DNA from: JAIKWW01 sp052169645
Lineage (GTDB): Bacteria > Bacillota > Clostridia > Peptostreptococcales > Anaerovoracaceae
Direction: 5' to 3'
Assembly (NCBI GenBank): GCA_052169645.1
Contig: JBQNCA010000004.1
Coordinates: 38,196 to 102,195 of the forward strand
Length of the DNA stretch: 64,000 nucleotides
The notes beneath the pieces were generated by a model, which did not search any database, had not been told where the DNA came from, and saw only the letters and a list, made by a program, of their open reading frames with translations. The translations under genes were made by a program, and so were the position numbers. The stretch's first letter is position 1, and each line of letters starts with the position of its first letter. Of the stretch, positions 56,464 through 64,000 are shown piece by piece.

Positions 56464-56597
56464 ACCGACCTTGGAAACTATTGCGGCGCAACGCCTTAAT
56501 CTTTAGTTTGCGCCGTAAATAAAAATACACTTAAAAGTCCTTTCCGATTATACAATAAATCATTTATAAATGGCTATTTTTCAAGCTTCGTGGCAAA
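56464..56597 (-). promoter_or_regulatory. CRISPR leader with array promoter and hairpin
   Basis: The 134 bases between the csm5 stop and the first repeat are AT-rich. On the minus strand a TATAAT -10 lies at 56547-56552 (preceded by TTG; -35 not clear). An inverted repeat of 11 bases with one mismatch, TTGCGGCGCAA (56481-56491) and TTGCGCCGTAA (56508-56518), has no T-run behind it and lies 17 bases from the first repeat, where integration proteins would bind. Confidence 0.5.
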
Positions 56598-57707
56598 TTA
56601 CATAAATTCCAGTCTGCACAGTCCCATTTCAAATAAAATATCATCATATTCCGTATATTTGACGATATGAGGCGACACTCCGATATCCAAATCACTCCTA
56701 TGACCATGTTCTCTAAAAATTTTCTCACTAATAGTATTCTTAAATATATTCATAATCAACGGAACTCCGACATTACGCCCATATAAAGGATATACTACCG
56801 TCTTTGTGGCAAATCCGCTACCTCCACCTAAGTATACACTATGATTATGAGGTTTTTCCACTCCTTGAAATACACTTAAAAAGCAGTTATAGTAGTTATC
56901 ATTAAATAATTCTATTGCACGAATTATTTCTTCCTTAGTGACATTGCATTTTGTAGAATCAATACTTATTGTAAACTCTATTTCCGTATCCGGTCGCAGA
57001 CATTCTCTCAGAATTGGTAAATTCCTATCACCACCTGATACGGTACAATCAACCTTCTGTCCTAAGATCAAATTCTTTATTTCAAGCGGTCGGCTGTCTG
57101 AAACGATTAAGCCTGAAAGCTCGTCATTTACAGCGTTGGACGAGGCGACATTTTCTCTTTCCAATGTGTAAAAGGCTTTTTCTTCTATTTTATCTATTTC
57201 TCTTTTCAGATATCTTTGTTTGTCTCTATTCACATTGCTTTGAGCACTAAGCTCCGATATCTCCGAACTGTACATTTCTTTATTTGTTAAAATTCTCCCT
57301 GCAAGCAATATCGTTCTCAACATTCCTTTAAGCGAACTCCCGGGTACGTATGGTTTTCCATATGCATCCTTTACAAATTCCATGACATTTATTCCTTTTG
57401 ACAGCTGTATTCCGCTACTGTCGAGGATATACTTACAACAATTCATATATTTTTTTGAATCTATCCTGTTTTCATAAAGCCATTTTTTTAAGGTGATGCG
57501 ATTCTCCCCTGACATGAATTTTTCAAAGCTGCTTCCCAGTTTATGTTCTACTGCCACTTTATGGAGCTTTGCCATATCCATTACTGCAATTTTTCTGTTT
57601 CTGTCAAGAAAAATATATTCGGTTTTAACAATTTCTCTTCCGCTTCCTATAAATACAGGGCCGACTACAGTAAGCTTCACCTTATATTGTTTCAGATAAT
57701 CTCTCAT
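56598..57707 (-). CDS. csm5: type III-A RAMP protein Csm5
   Basis: Csm5 caps the 3' end of the crRNA in the Csm complex and takes part in its maturation. The 369-residue RAMP (RRM-fold) protein has VKLTVVGPVFIGSGREIVKTEY at its N-terminus, and the Gly-rich YVPGSSLKGMLRTILLA loop (about 117-133). SHYLGGGSGFATK-type text near 290 (VYLGGGSGFATKTV) is the second glycine loop. It overlaps csm4 by four bases (ATGA). The array leader begins directly after its stop. Confidence 0.88.
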   Translation of the reverse strand: MRDYLKQYKVKLTVVGPVFIGSGREIVKTEYIFLDRNRKIAVMDMAKLHKVAVEHKLGSSFEKFMSGENRITLKKWLYENRIDSKKYMNCCKYILDSSGIQLSKGINVMEFVKDAYGKPYVPGSSLKGMLRTILLAGRILTNKEMYSSEISELSAQSNVNRDKQRYLKREIDKIEEKAFYTLERENVASSNAVNDELSGLIVSDSRPLEIKNLILGQKVDCTVSGGDRNLPILRECLRPDTEIEFTISIDSTKCNVTKEEIIRAIELFNDNYYNCFLSVFQGVEKPHNHSVYLGGGSGFATKTVVYPLYGRNVGVPLIMNIFKNTISEKIFREHGHRSDLDIGVSPHIVKYTEYDDILFEMGLCRLEFM

Positions 57708-58627
57708 AGCCCTACTCCTATGAAAAAAGGCTTTGCATACCTGTATACAGGATGTGTTCCTTGTGATGAAACATCATATACATCTCCCTCAAATTTATTT
57801 TTAAAGCAAGAACCTGCATTGAAAATATATAAATCTCTTTTGCGCATAAAACTTTCCGAATAAGATGTGGATAAAACAAATCCGCTTCTTTTAGAAACAG
57901 TATATTCGGCTTTTTCCATAGCTTTTTCCAACTCCGTTTTTCTCGGTAACGTCCCGGATAAACTCATATAAATATCCGACTCTGCTTCCAATCTGTCTAT
58001 CATAGGCTTGGAAGGAATTCTGTAATGGCACTCAAATTTTCCAAGTCCCGAACTGCGCTTGCCCCCTATTCCTATCAAAGACAGTCCGTCTATTAATTCC
58101 TCTAAAAAGCATTTAACTTTATCAGATTCTGTTTTAACTATTATATACAACGATTCATCATCATCAAAATAGTATGTTCCCACCCTGAACGGATCGGCTT
58201 CTTCATTTCCCTTTATAGATGCTGAAACTTTTATAACTTTGTGCCCGGGCATTTTAATTTTTTCCGCTTCACTGCCTGTCATGTTTCCTTTGAGATATTC
58301 TTCAAATACGGTGACAGGAATATATTTCATTTTCTTAAATGCTTTTTTTGCATTTAAATTGCCGTCATCTGCATAGTCTATTTTTTTCATCGGCTTAGGC
58401 AGATAATACTCTCCTTTCACTACAGGGAAAGCATCCGAAAGCAAAAGCTTGCCTTCTTTTGCATATTCTATTAAAAGATTAAGTTGATTTTCACCCATTT
58501 TAACGGCTTCTATACACAATGCTGAAAACAATGTATCGCTTCCAAAGGTAAACCCTGTATCATCCAAAGAATTTATTCCGAAATGCACCCCAGAGGAAAA
58601 TTTAAATTTATAAATATGATAGCTCAT
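57704..58627 (-). CDS. csm4: type III-A RAMP protein Csm4
   Basis: Csm4 binds the 5' crRNA tag and contacts Cas10. The 307-residue protein begins YHIYKFKFSSGVHFGINSLDDTGFTFGSDTLFSALC, the standard Csm4 N-terminal RAMP pattern, and has IGGKRSSGLGKFE (about 195), the glycine-rich loop. The start follows csm3 by 16 bases and the stop overlaps the csm5 start. Length is normal for the family. Confidence 0.88.
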   Translation of the reverse strand: MSYHIYKFKFSSGVHFGINSLDDTGFTFGSDTLFSALCIEAVKMGENQLNLLIEYAKEGKLLLSDAFPVVKGEYYLPKPMKKIDYADDGNLNAKKAFKKMKYIPVTVFEEYLKGNMTGSEAEKIKMPGHKVIKVSASIKGNEEADPFRVGTYYFDDDESLYIIVKTESDKVKCFLEELIDGLSLIGIGGKRSSGLGKFECHYRIPSKPMIDRLEAESDIYMSLSGTLPRKTELEKAMEKAEYTVSKRSGFVLSTSYSESFMRKRDLYIFNAGSCFKNKFEGDVYDVSSQGTHPVYRYAKPFFIGVGL

Positions 58628-58643
58628 AATAGGCTCCTTATCC

Positions 58644-59309
58644 CTATTTTGAAATTGCTTCCGTCAGTATAACTTCGCATTTGCCTACCAACTCCTGATT
58701 CACTTCCCCCACAACTACGCTGAGATAAATATCGCTGAATTTTACTTTGCCGTATCCTCTGGTTCCGTGCCCTCCGAGATAATCGTATTGCAAAAGTCTC
58801 AGGCCCTCACCGATTGCTGTCATATCATCAACAATTTCATCGGAATTTTCCACCTCATATATCAAATTTAAATCAAATTTTGATCCTCTTACTGCACGTT
58901 CTATCTGCCTCGGATTTGCTACAGCATTTAATCGATTGATCGTATTTTCAAACTTAACCTCAGTCATACTTTGCAGACCTTCTTTTCTCAATTCTTCTTT
59001 ATTTGAAAGCACCATGTCCGAAAATATCAGACGGCTCTTCAATACAGCTCCTTTTGCAGATGTTCCGAAAAGTCTTGCAACTCTGATATTGTCATCATTA
59101 GGTTGAGTTACAGCTTCATTATATCTTTTTGCCAGCAAAGTTCTCATCTTGCCTTTAAGGGAACTTCCCGGAATCATGGGTAAATTCGTCCTCACATCTT
59201 TCATTATCGGGTAATCCACTGCTCCTATTGCTGCAAAGGCGCTGCTGCCTCCTATATGCATTCCTGTAACGACCTCAATCTGTCCTGAAATTTCAATTTT
59301 TGCATACAT
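58644..59309 (-). CDS. csm3: type III-A backbone nuclease Csm3
   Basis: Csm3 forms the filament backbone and cuts target RNA every six bases. The 221-residue protein has the family pattern: SGQIEVVTGMHIGGSSAFAAIGAVDYP, in which Asp32 corresponds to the catalytic Asp33 of known Csm3 (here intact), then MIPGSSLKGKMRTLLAKRY (about 43-63) and GGHGTRGYGKVKF at about 185. Target RNA cleavage should therefore be active. Confidence 0.93.
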   Translation of the reverse strand: MYAKIEISGQIEVVTGMHIGGSSAFAAIGAVDYPIMKDVRTNLPMIPGSSLKGKMRTLLAKRYNEAVTQPNDDNIRVARLFGTSAKGAVLKSRLIFSDMVLSNKEELRKEGLQSMTEVKFENTINRLNAVANPRQIERAVRGSKFDLNLIYEVENSDEIVDDMTAIGEGLRLLQYDYLGGHGTRGYGKVKFSDIYLSVVVGEVNQELVGKCEVILTEAISK

Positions 59310-59321
59310 ATCAATATCCTC

Positions 59322-59717
59322 CTAATGATCATTTCCCCCATAATATCTATGAAATGCGACTAAAGCTTCCATATATTTATTGAACAACAAAAATTCCTTT
59401 TTTTCTCTGCCTATACTTTTAATTATTTCAATCATCTTTGATTCCTGAACTAAATCCTTAACCTTCTTTTCTCTGCCCGATTCATATATGACTCTTATCC
59501 TTAGATACTCGATTCTGCTCATCTGCTCATCTGTCATCATTGTGTCGGATTGTGAAATTACATCATTATATATATCTGATGTCATAGATAACAAATTCCT
59601 AATTTTAGAGGTTGTAACCATTTCATCAGATTTACCGTTACTTTTTTTCTTTTTCGACAGCTTCTCAATTACGTTTTCCGCCATATCTACATAATTGGCT
59701 TCTGTTATTATGTTCAT
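59322..59717 (-). CDS. csm2: type III-A small subunit Csm2
   Basis: Csm2 is the helical small subunit that lies along the target RNA. The 131-residue product shows VTTSKIRNLLSMTSDIYNDV, then LRIRVIYESGREKKVKDLV and FNKYMEALVAFHRYYGG, all typical of Csm2. AGGGG seven bases before ATG 59717 sets the start; the TTG at 59723 is less likely. The start is two bases from the cas10 stop, a sign of tight coupling. Confidence 0.9.
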   Translation of the reverse strand: MNIITEANYVDMAENVIEKLSKKKKSNGKSDEMVTTSKIRNLLSMTSDIYNDVISQSDTMMTDEQMSRIEYLRIRVIYESGREKKVKDLVQESKMIEIIKSIGREKKEFLLFNKYMEALVAFHRYYGGNDH

Positions 59718-59719
59718 AA

Positions 59720-62152
59720 TCAAACCCCTCTTTCTCTTATAAGATATACATAAATATTTATAGCAGTTTTCAAATGTCTTATATCCTCTCCTATTAAATT
59801 TACCTCCTGTTTTTTTAACAATTTATCTGAATTGGAAATTTGTTTCCTATAATTATCCATCCATCTATACATTTGAGTCGAAAATTCCGAGTATGCAAGC
59901 TTCTTTTCAGAACTTTCATCCGCACTCGGTTCCATTCTTGAAAGCAAATATATATATCTTGCAAAATTAATTTTATCATCCTGATTTCGTATTAAATCCA
60001 ACAATTTATATAGAAATGCTTTGCCATAATCATCCGATTCATCAAACTTACTGAAAAACATTTTTATAATTTTAAATTTTTCGGAAATAACTCTATCTTC
60101 AAACTCTTTCCACGAATAACTTCCGTCACCTATAGTATCATCGGAATCTGCTGTAACCCGATGCCTCTTTCCGTCCTCAAACAGAGTTATTGCATTTTTA
60201 CCGGGATATTTTTTTGATTCACTTTCCATGCCTGCAACTTCATCCGCAATAACACTGATAGGATAACTTGACTGGTAGACACCTATCCCGGCTGATATCG
60301 ACAAAGTTCCTTCTGTATATTTTTCAAAAGCGCATCTGATATCTACTGACAATTCTATAATATCATTCCATGAGCCGACTATAAATAAATCATCTCCGCC
60401 TGAATATACTATTGTTGCATTTCGCCTTTCTCTATTTATATCTCCAATTTTAAATTTTGGATGCTCCAACAACTCATTGATATGATATTTAAAGAAAAGA
60501 GAAAGTTGTCTTGAAAGTGTCGCCGTTCTTGATAATGTGACATATCTATTATTATTATCAGAATTTTTAAATCCGTTAACAAAAGCATTCCCTAGATTAT
60601 CCACATCTGCTCTAAGCACTCCTATTCTTTCTATTCCCTCAGCAGATTCGGCAAAAGCTTCAAATGTATCCTTACTCGTATAATCGCCTACCCACAAATT
60701 TGTAGCTATGTGCTTGCCTGCATGCCTTCGATTTTTACTGTAAGCTCTTTTAAATTCGTCACTTTCTTTCATGCGCTTCCTTATGCTTTCTTCCGTATCG
60801 GCTATAAGCTTGAAACCGAACGGCAGTTCAAGCCCTTCCTGACCCGTATCCGTCACCACGGAGAAAAATTCCTTTTCTAGCACAGCTTTCGATATCAATG
60901 TAAGCGATTCACAGATATGACATCTTCCGTCCGAATTTACCTCGGCTATACTTTTACAAACCCCGCACTCCCTTGTATAATCACTGAATTTGTGATTATT
61001 TAGCTTTAACAATTGTGCAGGAGTATACCGATGACTCTTTTTATATGAAATTTGTTCTGAAAGTGCTCTATAAATCGCTGAATAAGGAGCTTTTTCAGGG
61101 GGGGTATTATTTAAAGAATTGCTGCTGCAAGATGTATATGCGCCTGCAATATACAGTGAAACATCAAATTTTTCTAAAAACCACTCATTAACTTCATTCA
61201 TAAATTCATCGAAGCTGTCTCTGCATTCCTGTATATTAGGCAGCAAGAGATAGCAGTGCCCGCCACCTGAATATATGAGATTTGCCCTACTCAGATTTAA
61301 ACGTAAAAGCAACTCATCAATAACATGCTCCATAAGAATTTCCAAATAAAAAGATCTTGCTCGCAACATTTTTAATGCACTTTTACTTGTGATCGTATAT
61401 ATAAATTTCTGAATCCCTGATACATCCATAGATGCCATTAAAAATACATCTTTATTATAAAATTTGGTATATTCTATAAAAAACTCATTTTTATAATCAA
61501 CAATATTATTCTTTTCTGCATACCGGAGAATACAAGAGGCTACAGCTGCAGTGAGCTTCATGTGATCATACAAAGATATATCAGGCACCTCCATCAAATA
61601 TGTGGATGACGGCACATAGCTCAAATTTCCTTCCAATATTTCCAATATGGAATTTATATTGCTTTCCTCAAAATCTGTTCTTTTCAGATTATCGGAAATA
61701 TTTTGAATTATTTTCAAATATTCCCCCGATTCAAAGGATTTCTTTTCAGGAGATGGATAATTTATACCGGTTTCCTCATTCCATGTATAGGGCGAATAAT
61801 ACATTTTTGCATTATTGCCGTTCAGTAGATTGAACACGGATGCCAAAGGCGTATCAATGTCAAAGCTTTTATATCCGTCCTCTTCATCTCTGCGGTCAGC
61901 TGCTGATGCTATATTGTCTGCAATACACGAAATATATGCAAGGGAATCAAACGGAAGATTTGCTCCTTTCAGATTTCTTGCATGGTGATATTTTACACAA
62001 TCGAGTATATCCTTATCCTCTATCCCTACTTTTGAAGACAGGAAATCAAATCCGCTCAAACTGTGATTTCTCTTGTCATCACAACGGTATAAGATTTTAC
62101 CTATATCATGCAGTAAACATCCTATAACAAGCTTTACTTCTTTTTCATTCAT
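59720..62152 (-). CDS. cas10: Cas10/Csm1, cyclase-nuclease large subunit
   Basis: Cas10 is the signature of type III. The 810-residue protein begins with an HD nuclease domain (LLHDIGK; His15-Asp16) and also HHARNL, which cuts single-stranded DNA. The first palm domain (about 245-400) includes MDVSGIQKFIYTITSKSALKMLRAR, typical of Csm1. A zinc ribbon with four cysteines lies in CGVCKSIAEV and GRCHIC. The second palm carries the cyclase motif GGDD (residues 585-588, VYSGGDDLFIVG), which makes cyclic oligoadenylate. Both the HD and GGDD motifs are intact. It overlaps cas6 by four bases (ATGA). Confidence 0.95.
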   Translation of the reverse strand: MNEKEVKLVIGCLLHDIGKILYRCDDKRNHSLSGFDFLSSKVGIEDKDILDCVKYHHARNLKGANLPFDSLAYISCIADNIASAADRRDEEDGYKSFDIDTPLASVFNLLNGNNAKMYYSPYTWNEETGINYPSPEKKSFESGEYLKIIQNISDNLKRTDFEESNINSILEILEGNLSYVPSSTYLMEVPDISLYDHMKLTAAVASCILRYAEKNNIVDYKNEFFIEYTKFYNKDVFLMASMDVSGIQKFIYTITSKSALKMLRARSFYLEILMEHVIDELLLRLNLSRANLIYSGGGHCYLLLPNIQECRDSFDEFMNEVNEWFLEKFDVSLYIAGAYTSCSSNSLNNTPPEKAPYSAIYRALSEQISYKKSHRYTPAQLLKLNNHKFSDYTRECGVCKSIAEVNSDGRCHICESLTLISKAVLEKEFFSVVTDTGQEGLELPFGFKLIADTEESIRKRMKESDEFKRAYSKNRRHAGKHIATNLWVGDYTSKDTFEAFAESAEGIERIGVLRADVDNLGNAFVNGFKNSDNNNRYVTLSRTATLSRQLSLFFKYHINELLEHPKFKIGDINRERRNATIVYSGGDDLFIVGSWNDIIELSVDIRCAFEKYTEGTLSISAGIGVYQSSYPISVIADEVAGMESESKKYPGKNAITLFEDGKRHRVTADSDDTIGDGSYSWKEFEDRVISEKFKIIKMFFSKFDESDDYGKAFLYKLLDLIRNQDDKINFARYIYLLSRMEPSADESSEKKLAYSEFSTQMYRWMDNYRKQISNSDKLLKKQEVNLIGEDIRHLKTAINIYVYLIRERGV

Positions 62153-62895
62153 TTTTCAACCTCGTTTCCGACAATGCAGATTGCACCCATTCCCATTGCA
62201 GTTTTTATTCCCGCTCCTGAAAATTCGGCAAATTCCAGTAACAACCTCGCATACCTTGCCAAAGTTTCCGTACCTCTGAACCTAAAACTTATTTTACCTA
62301 TAAATCCTGGGATTTTTATTCCTTCCATAGCAAAAGCTGCACTTCTCAAATTGTATCGTGTAACAAATGTATTTTCAGTAATTTGAGCCAATGTATCCAA
62401 ATCAAACATGGACATATGAGCATAGGCTGCACTATATTTATTCATAAGACTTTGAAAAATCAATCGTATATCCGGTACTATGGTATAAATACCTTTTTGC
62501 TTGAAAGCCATAGGAGTTCTTATATTTACACTGATATTTCTATCCGCATCCTCATCATAAAATCTTTTCAGCAATTCTTCATCAGAAAGCTGCTTCAACT
62601 CTTTTGTATTGATTTTTACATCTATATTTCCTTTTTTTAATGTAAATTCTTTGAATTTAGGATTTATAAGAGGCAAAATTATATGATTGTAGCTTTCTTC
62701 ATTAAGAGTATTTATAATCCAGAAATATGAATTTTCTTCTTTAATAAGATACTGACTGTATGGATGTATATTTTGACTGTGCATAAGATCTGCAAAATCC
62801 GAATCTATATTTTCAAACAGAACACCCTGTAAGGTGGATGCCTTATATAGATTTAAATTATCTGAATCAAGACTTATTTTAAGCTGCGCTAACAT
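62149..62895 (-). CDS. cas6: CRISPR repeat endoribonuclease Cas6
   Basis: Cas6 cuts the pre-crRNA within each repeat, leaving the 8-base 5' tag. The 248-residue protein has two RAMP ferredoxin folds and ends in the glycine-rich loop FSGAGIKTAMGMGAICIV (about 225-242). It is the first gene of the operon here, with GAGGGGA seven bases before the ATG; the gap upstream (62896-63060) is very AT-rich and should hold the operon promoter, but several overlapping candidates exist and none is clear. Cas6 at the head of a csm operon is seen elsewhere. Confidence 0.88.
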   Translation of the reverse strand: MLAQLKISLDSDNLNLYKASTLQGVLFENIDSDFADLMHSQNIHPYSQYLIKEENSYFWIINTLNEESYNHIILPLINPKFKEFTLKKGNIDVKINTKELKQLSDEELLKRFYDEDADRNISVNIRTPMAFKQKGIYTIVPDIRLIFQSLMNKYSAAYAHMSMFDLDTLAQITENTFVTRYNLRSAAFAMEGIKIPGFIGKISFRFRGTETLARYARLLLEFAEFSGAGIKTAMGMGAICIVGNEVEK

Positions 62896-63079
62896 CAGTG
62901 AATCCCCTCAAAATATCAATGTATTTATATTATTCAAACAAATAAATATTATGACTATAATTTTCATCAATTTGATATTATCATCATAATATATGTACAA
63001 CGATATAATTATATCATATTTTATATAATTATTAGTAAATAAGTTAAATTTTATATTTGCCTATTTTGCCGGTATCAGC

Positions 63080-63119
63080 GCAAAAAAAGACCGGAATTTT
63101 TCGGAAGAAATATTTCCGG
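63080..63119 (-). terminator. intrinsic terminator between the mobile-element scar and the cas operon
   Basis: Stem CCGGAA (63091-63096) and TTCCGG (63114-63119); on the minus strand the hairpin is followed by TCTTTTTTTG. It lies 28 bases after the end of the broken integrase and would isolate the cas operon from it. Confidence 0.65.
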
Positions 63120-63146
63120 CAACCTTTAATCATTTTTTAAGTTGAA

Positions 63147-63570
63147 TTATTGCATTTTATTTAAAATTTCTCCAACATCTGTAAAACAATCGTTTAACGT
63201 TTTTATGATATAGTGAGGATATGCATAGTATGAATTCGGCTTATTTTTAATGCTTTCAGCAAATTTTTCATACTCCTCTTTTGTCCAAAACAACATTTCC
63301 TGTGCTTTTCATTTTCCCATCTTAGTTGTTTTATTAGTGGGATTATCAACCAATCCATAATATTTATTTGCATGGTTAAGGATTGCATTTAACTGATTTT
63401 GAATTGTTCTCAAATATGTTTGGGAATAAGGCTTCACTTAACTATCAGATTTTTTAAGTAGCTCATTTTGCCACTGTAAAATATCCGGAGCAGTTATTTC
63501 AGCTATAGATTTTGGGGCAAAGTAAGGTATTATTTTCGTTTTTATAATTCGTTCTATAAATAAAAAAAAC
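63147..63570 (-). pseudogene. remnant of a tyrosine recombinase (phage/ICE-type integrase)
   Basis: In one frame, about 140 residues match the N-terminal SAM-like part of tyrosine integrases: IPYFAPKSIAEITAPDILQW, YSQTYLRTIQNQLNAILNHA, YYGLVDNPTNKTTKMGK and EMLFWTKEEYEKFAESIKN. The frame is broken by two stop codons (63438-63440 and 63309-63311). The 5' end is missing beyond 63570, and the catalytic C-terminal domain (R-HxxR-Y) is absent: after SYYAY the sequence is no longer integrase-like. It cannot be active. It points left, towards the cas operon, and abuts the XRE remnant. Confidence 0.8.
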
Positions 63571-64000
63571 AAAAGGAGTTTGCAGAATTTTTAGGAATCC
63601 CTCAACCGTCCATGTCTGCACACGAAAACGGAAAAAATAATCCTACAATCGATGTGCTGATAGATATTGCCGATAAATGCAATGCATCTTTAGATTGGCT
63701 TGCCGGAAGAAGTGATTATACTTTCGGTCTTTCAAGCTTGAGAGATTTTGTATTATTTATGTATGAACTGGCAATGAAAAAAGAAATTGGATTTAAAATA
63801 ATTTTGGAAGACAAATTCCCCAATAATGACATTGAAACAGAAGAAAATAAATGGAATGCTAAGCTTGTATTCTATGGTAATGACAAAGAGCATCCATTTA
63901 ATGCCGATGTATGCAATATCCTAAAAGAGTTGTCCGATAATCTGTTTGACTTGGAATCCTACTCTATTACAAAAGAACAGTTTGATTCTATGAAAAATAA
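63570..64000 (+). pseudogene. 5'-truncated XRE-family repressor, runs off the window
   Basis: The frame reads QKEFAEFLGIPQPSMSAHEN, then NPTIDVLIDIADKCNASLDW, which is the second half of an HTH_3 DNA-binding domain, followed by a variable C-terminal domain of about 90 residues. A stop (TAA, 63561-63563) lies just upstream in frame, and there is no start codon before it, so the first 15-20 residues (the first helices of the HTH) are gone. An internal ATG at SMS would make a protein without a complete HTH. Its end lies beyond the window. It is head to head with the integrase remnant. Confidence 0.75.

Noticed and set aside
54821..56506. Short open frames across the CRISPR array, such as 54821-55030, 55405-55611 and 55980-56261
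   Set aside because: They are translations of the repeat units, with the same amino-acid word recurring at each repeat.
63203..63388. 61-codon minus-strand open frame
   Set aside because: It is in a different frame from the integrase homology, which runs through the same DNA, so it is a shadow.
1..64000. tRNA, rRNA and other structural RNA genes
   Set aside because: No tRNA cloverleaf, rRNA or recognised riboswitch sequence was seen; a covariance-model scan could change this.

Overview
The window looks like a chromosome segment of an anaerobic, low-to-moderate GC Bacillota, most likely class Clostridia. The evidence is a clostridial-type pyrimidine operon with both pyrI (ATCase regulatory chain) and pyrK/pyrD type 1B, S-layer-homology (SLH) surface proteins, strong GGAGG-type ribosome binding sites, an archaeal-type S-adenosylhomocysteinase and a Csm-type CRISPR system. 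I cannot assign a family or species. No rRNA or tRNA gene was recognised.

Layout. (1) 70-13528, minus strand: a long, tightly spaced gene series read from mscS through pyrB-pyrI-pyrC-pyrF-pyrK-pyrD-pyrE, an orphan DNA methyltransferase, a CCA-adding enzyme fused to thiamine pyrophosphokinase, a CpsB-type PHP phosphatase and an SLH-anchored GHL10 glycosidase-like protein. It supplies every step from carbamoyl phosphate to UMP; carAB is not here. (2) 13771-15105, plus: plsC and a PDT-like protein with a good promoter and terminator. (3) 15196-18371, minus: a Nudix hydrolase, a secreted amidase and an AhpD-like protein. (4) 18900-22733, plus: a THEP1-like NTPase, a PsbP-like membrane-anchored protein, and a TetM-like ribosomal GTPase carrying a C-terminal YacP/Rae1 (NYN) nuclease domain. 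(5) 22717-29425, minus: an EF-hand/dockerin-like membrane protein, a secreted nuclease, thrC, a cation/proton antiporter, SAH hydrolase and a lipoprotein. (6) 29673-47004: udp, glmS, a CoA-type Nudix, pfkA, dnaE, a DUF5662 gene, mfd, pth, prs, glmU, a hypothetical gene and a second nucleoside phosphorylase; this is core metabolism, replication and repair. (7) 47173-51556: an orphan solute-binding lipoprotein next to a membrane GGDEF-EAL protein, a likely nutrient-to-c-di-GMP sensor pair. (8) 51786-62895: a complete type III-A CRISPR-Cas locus in the order cas6-cas10-csm2-csm3-csm4-csm5-[24-repeat array]-cas1-cas2-csm6, all minus strand. (9) 63147-64000: scars of a mobile element, a broken tyrosine integrase head to head with a 5'-truncated XRE repressor.

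The right part (from about 47 kb) is visibly more AT-rich than the housekeeping part, and it holds the defence locus beside mobile-element debris, as expected for an acquired island. The points most worth a second look are the TetM-Rae1 fusion, the CCA-TPK fusion with duplicated DNA at both gene ends, the type III-A locus with its array in the middle and a hairpin in the leader, the solute-binding/GGDEF-EAL pair, and a palindromic intergenic element present twice between convergent genes.
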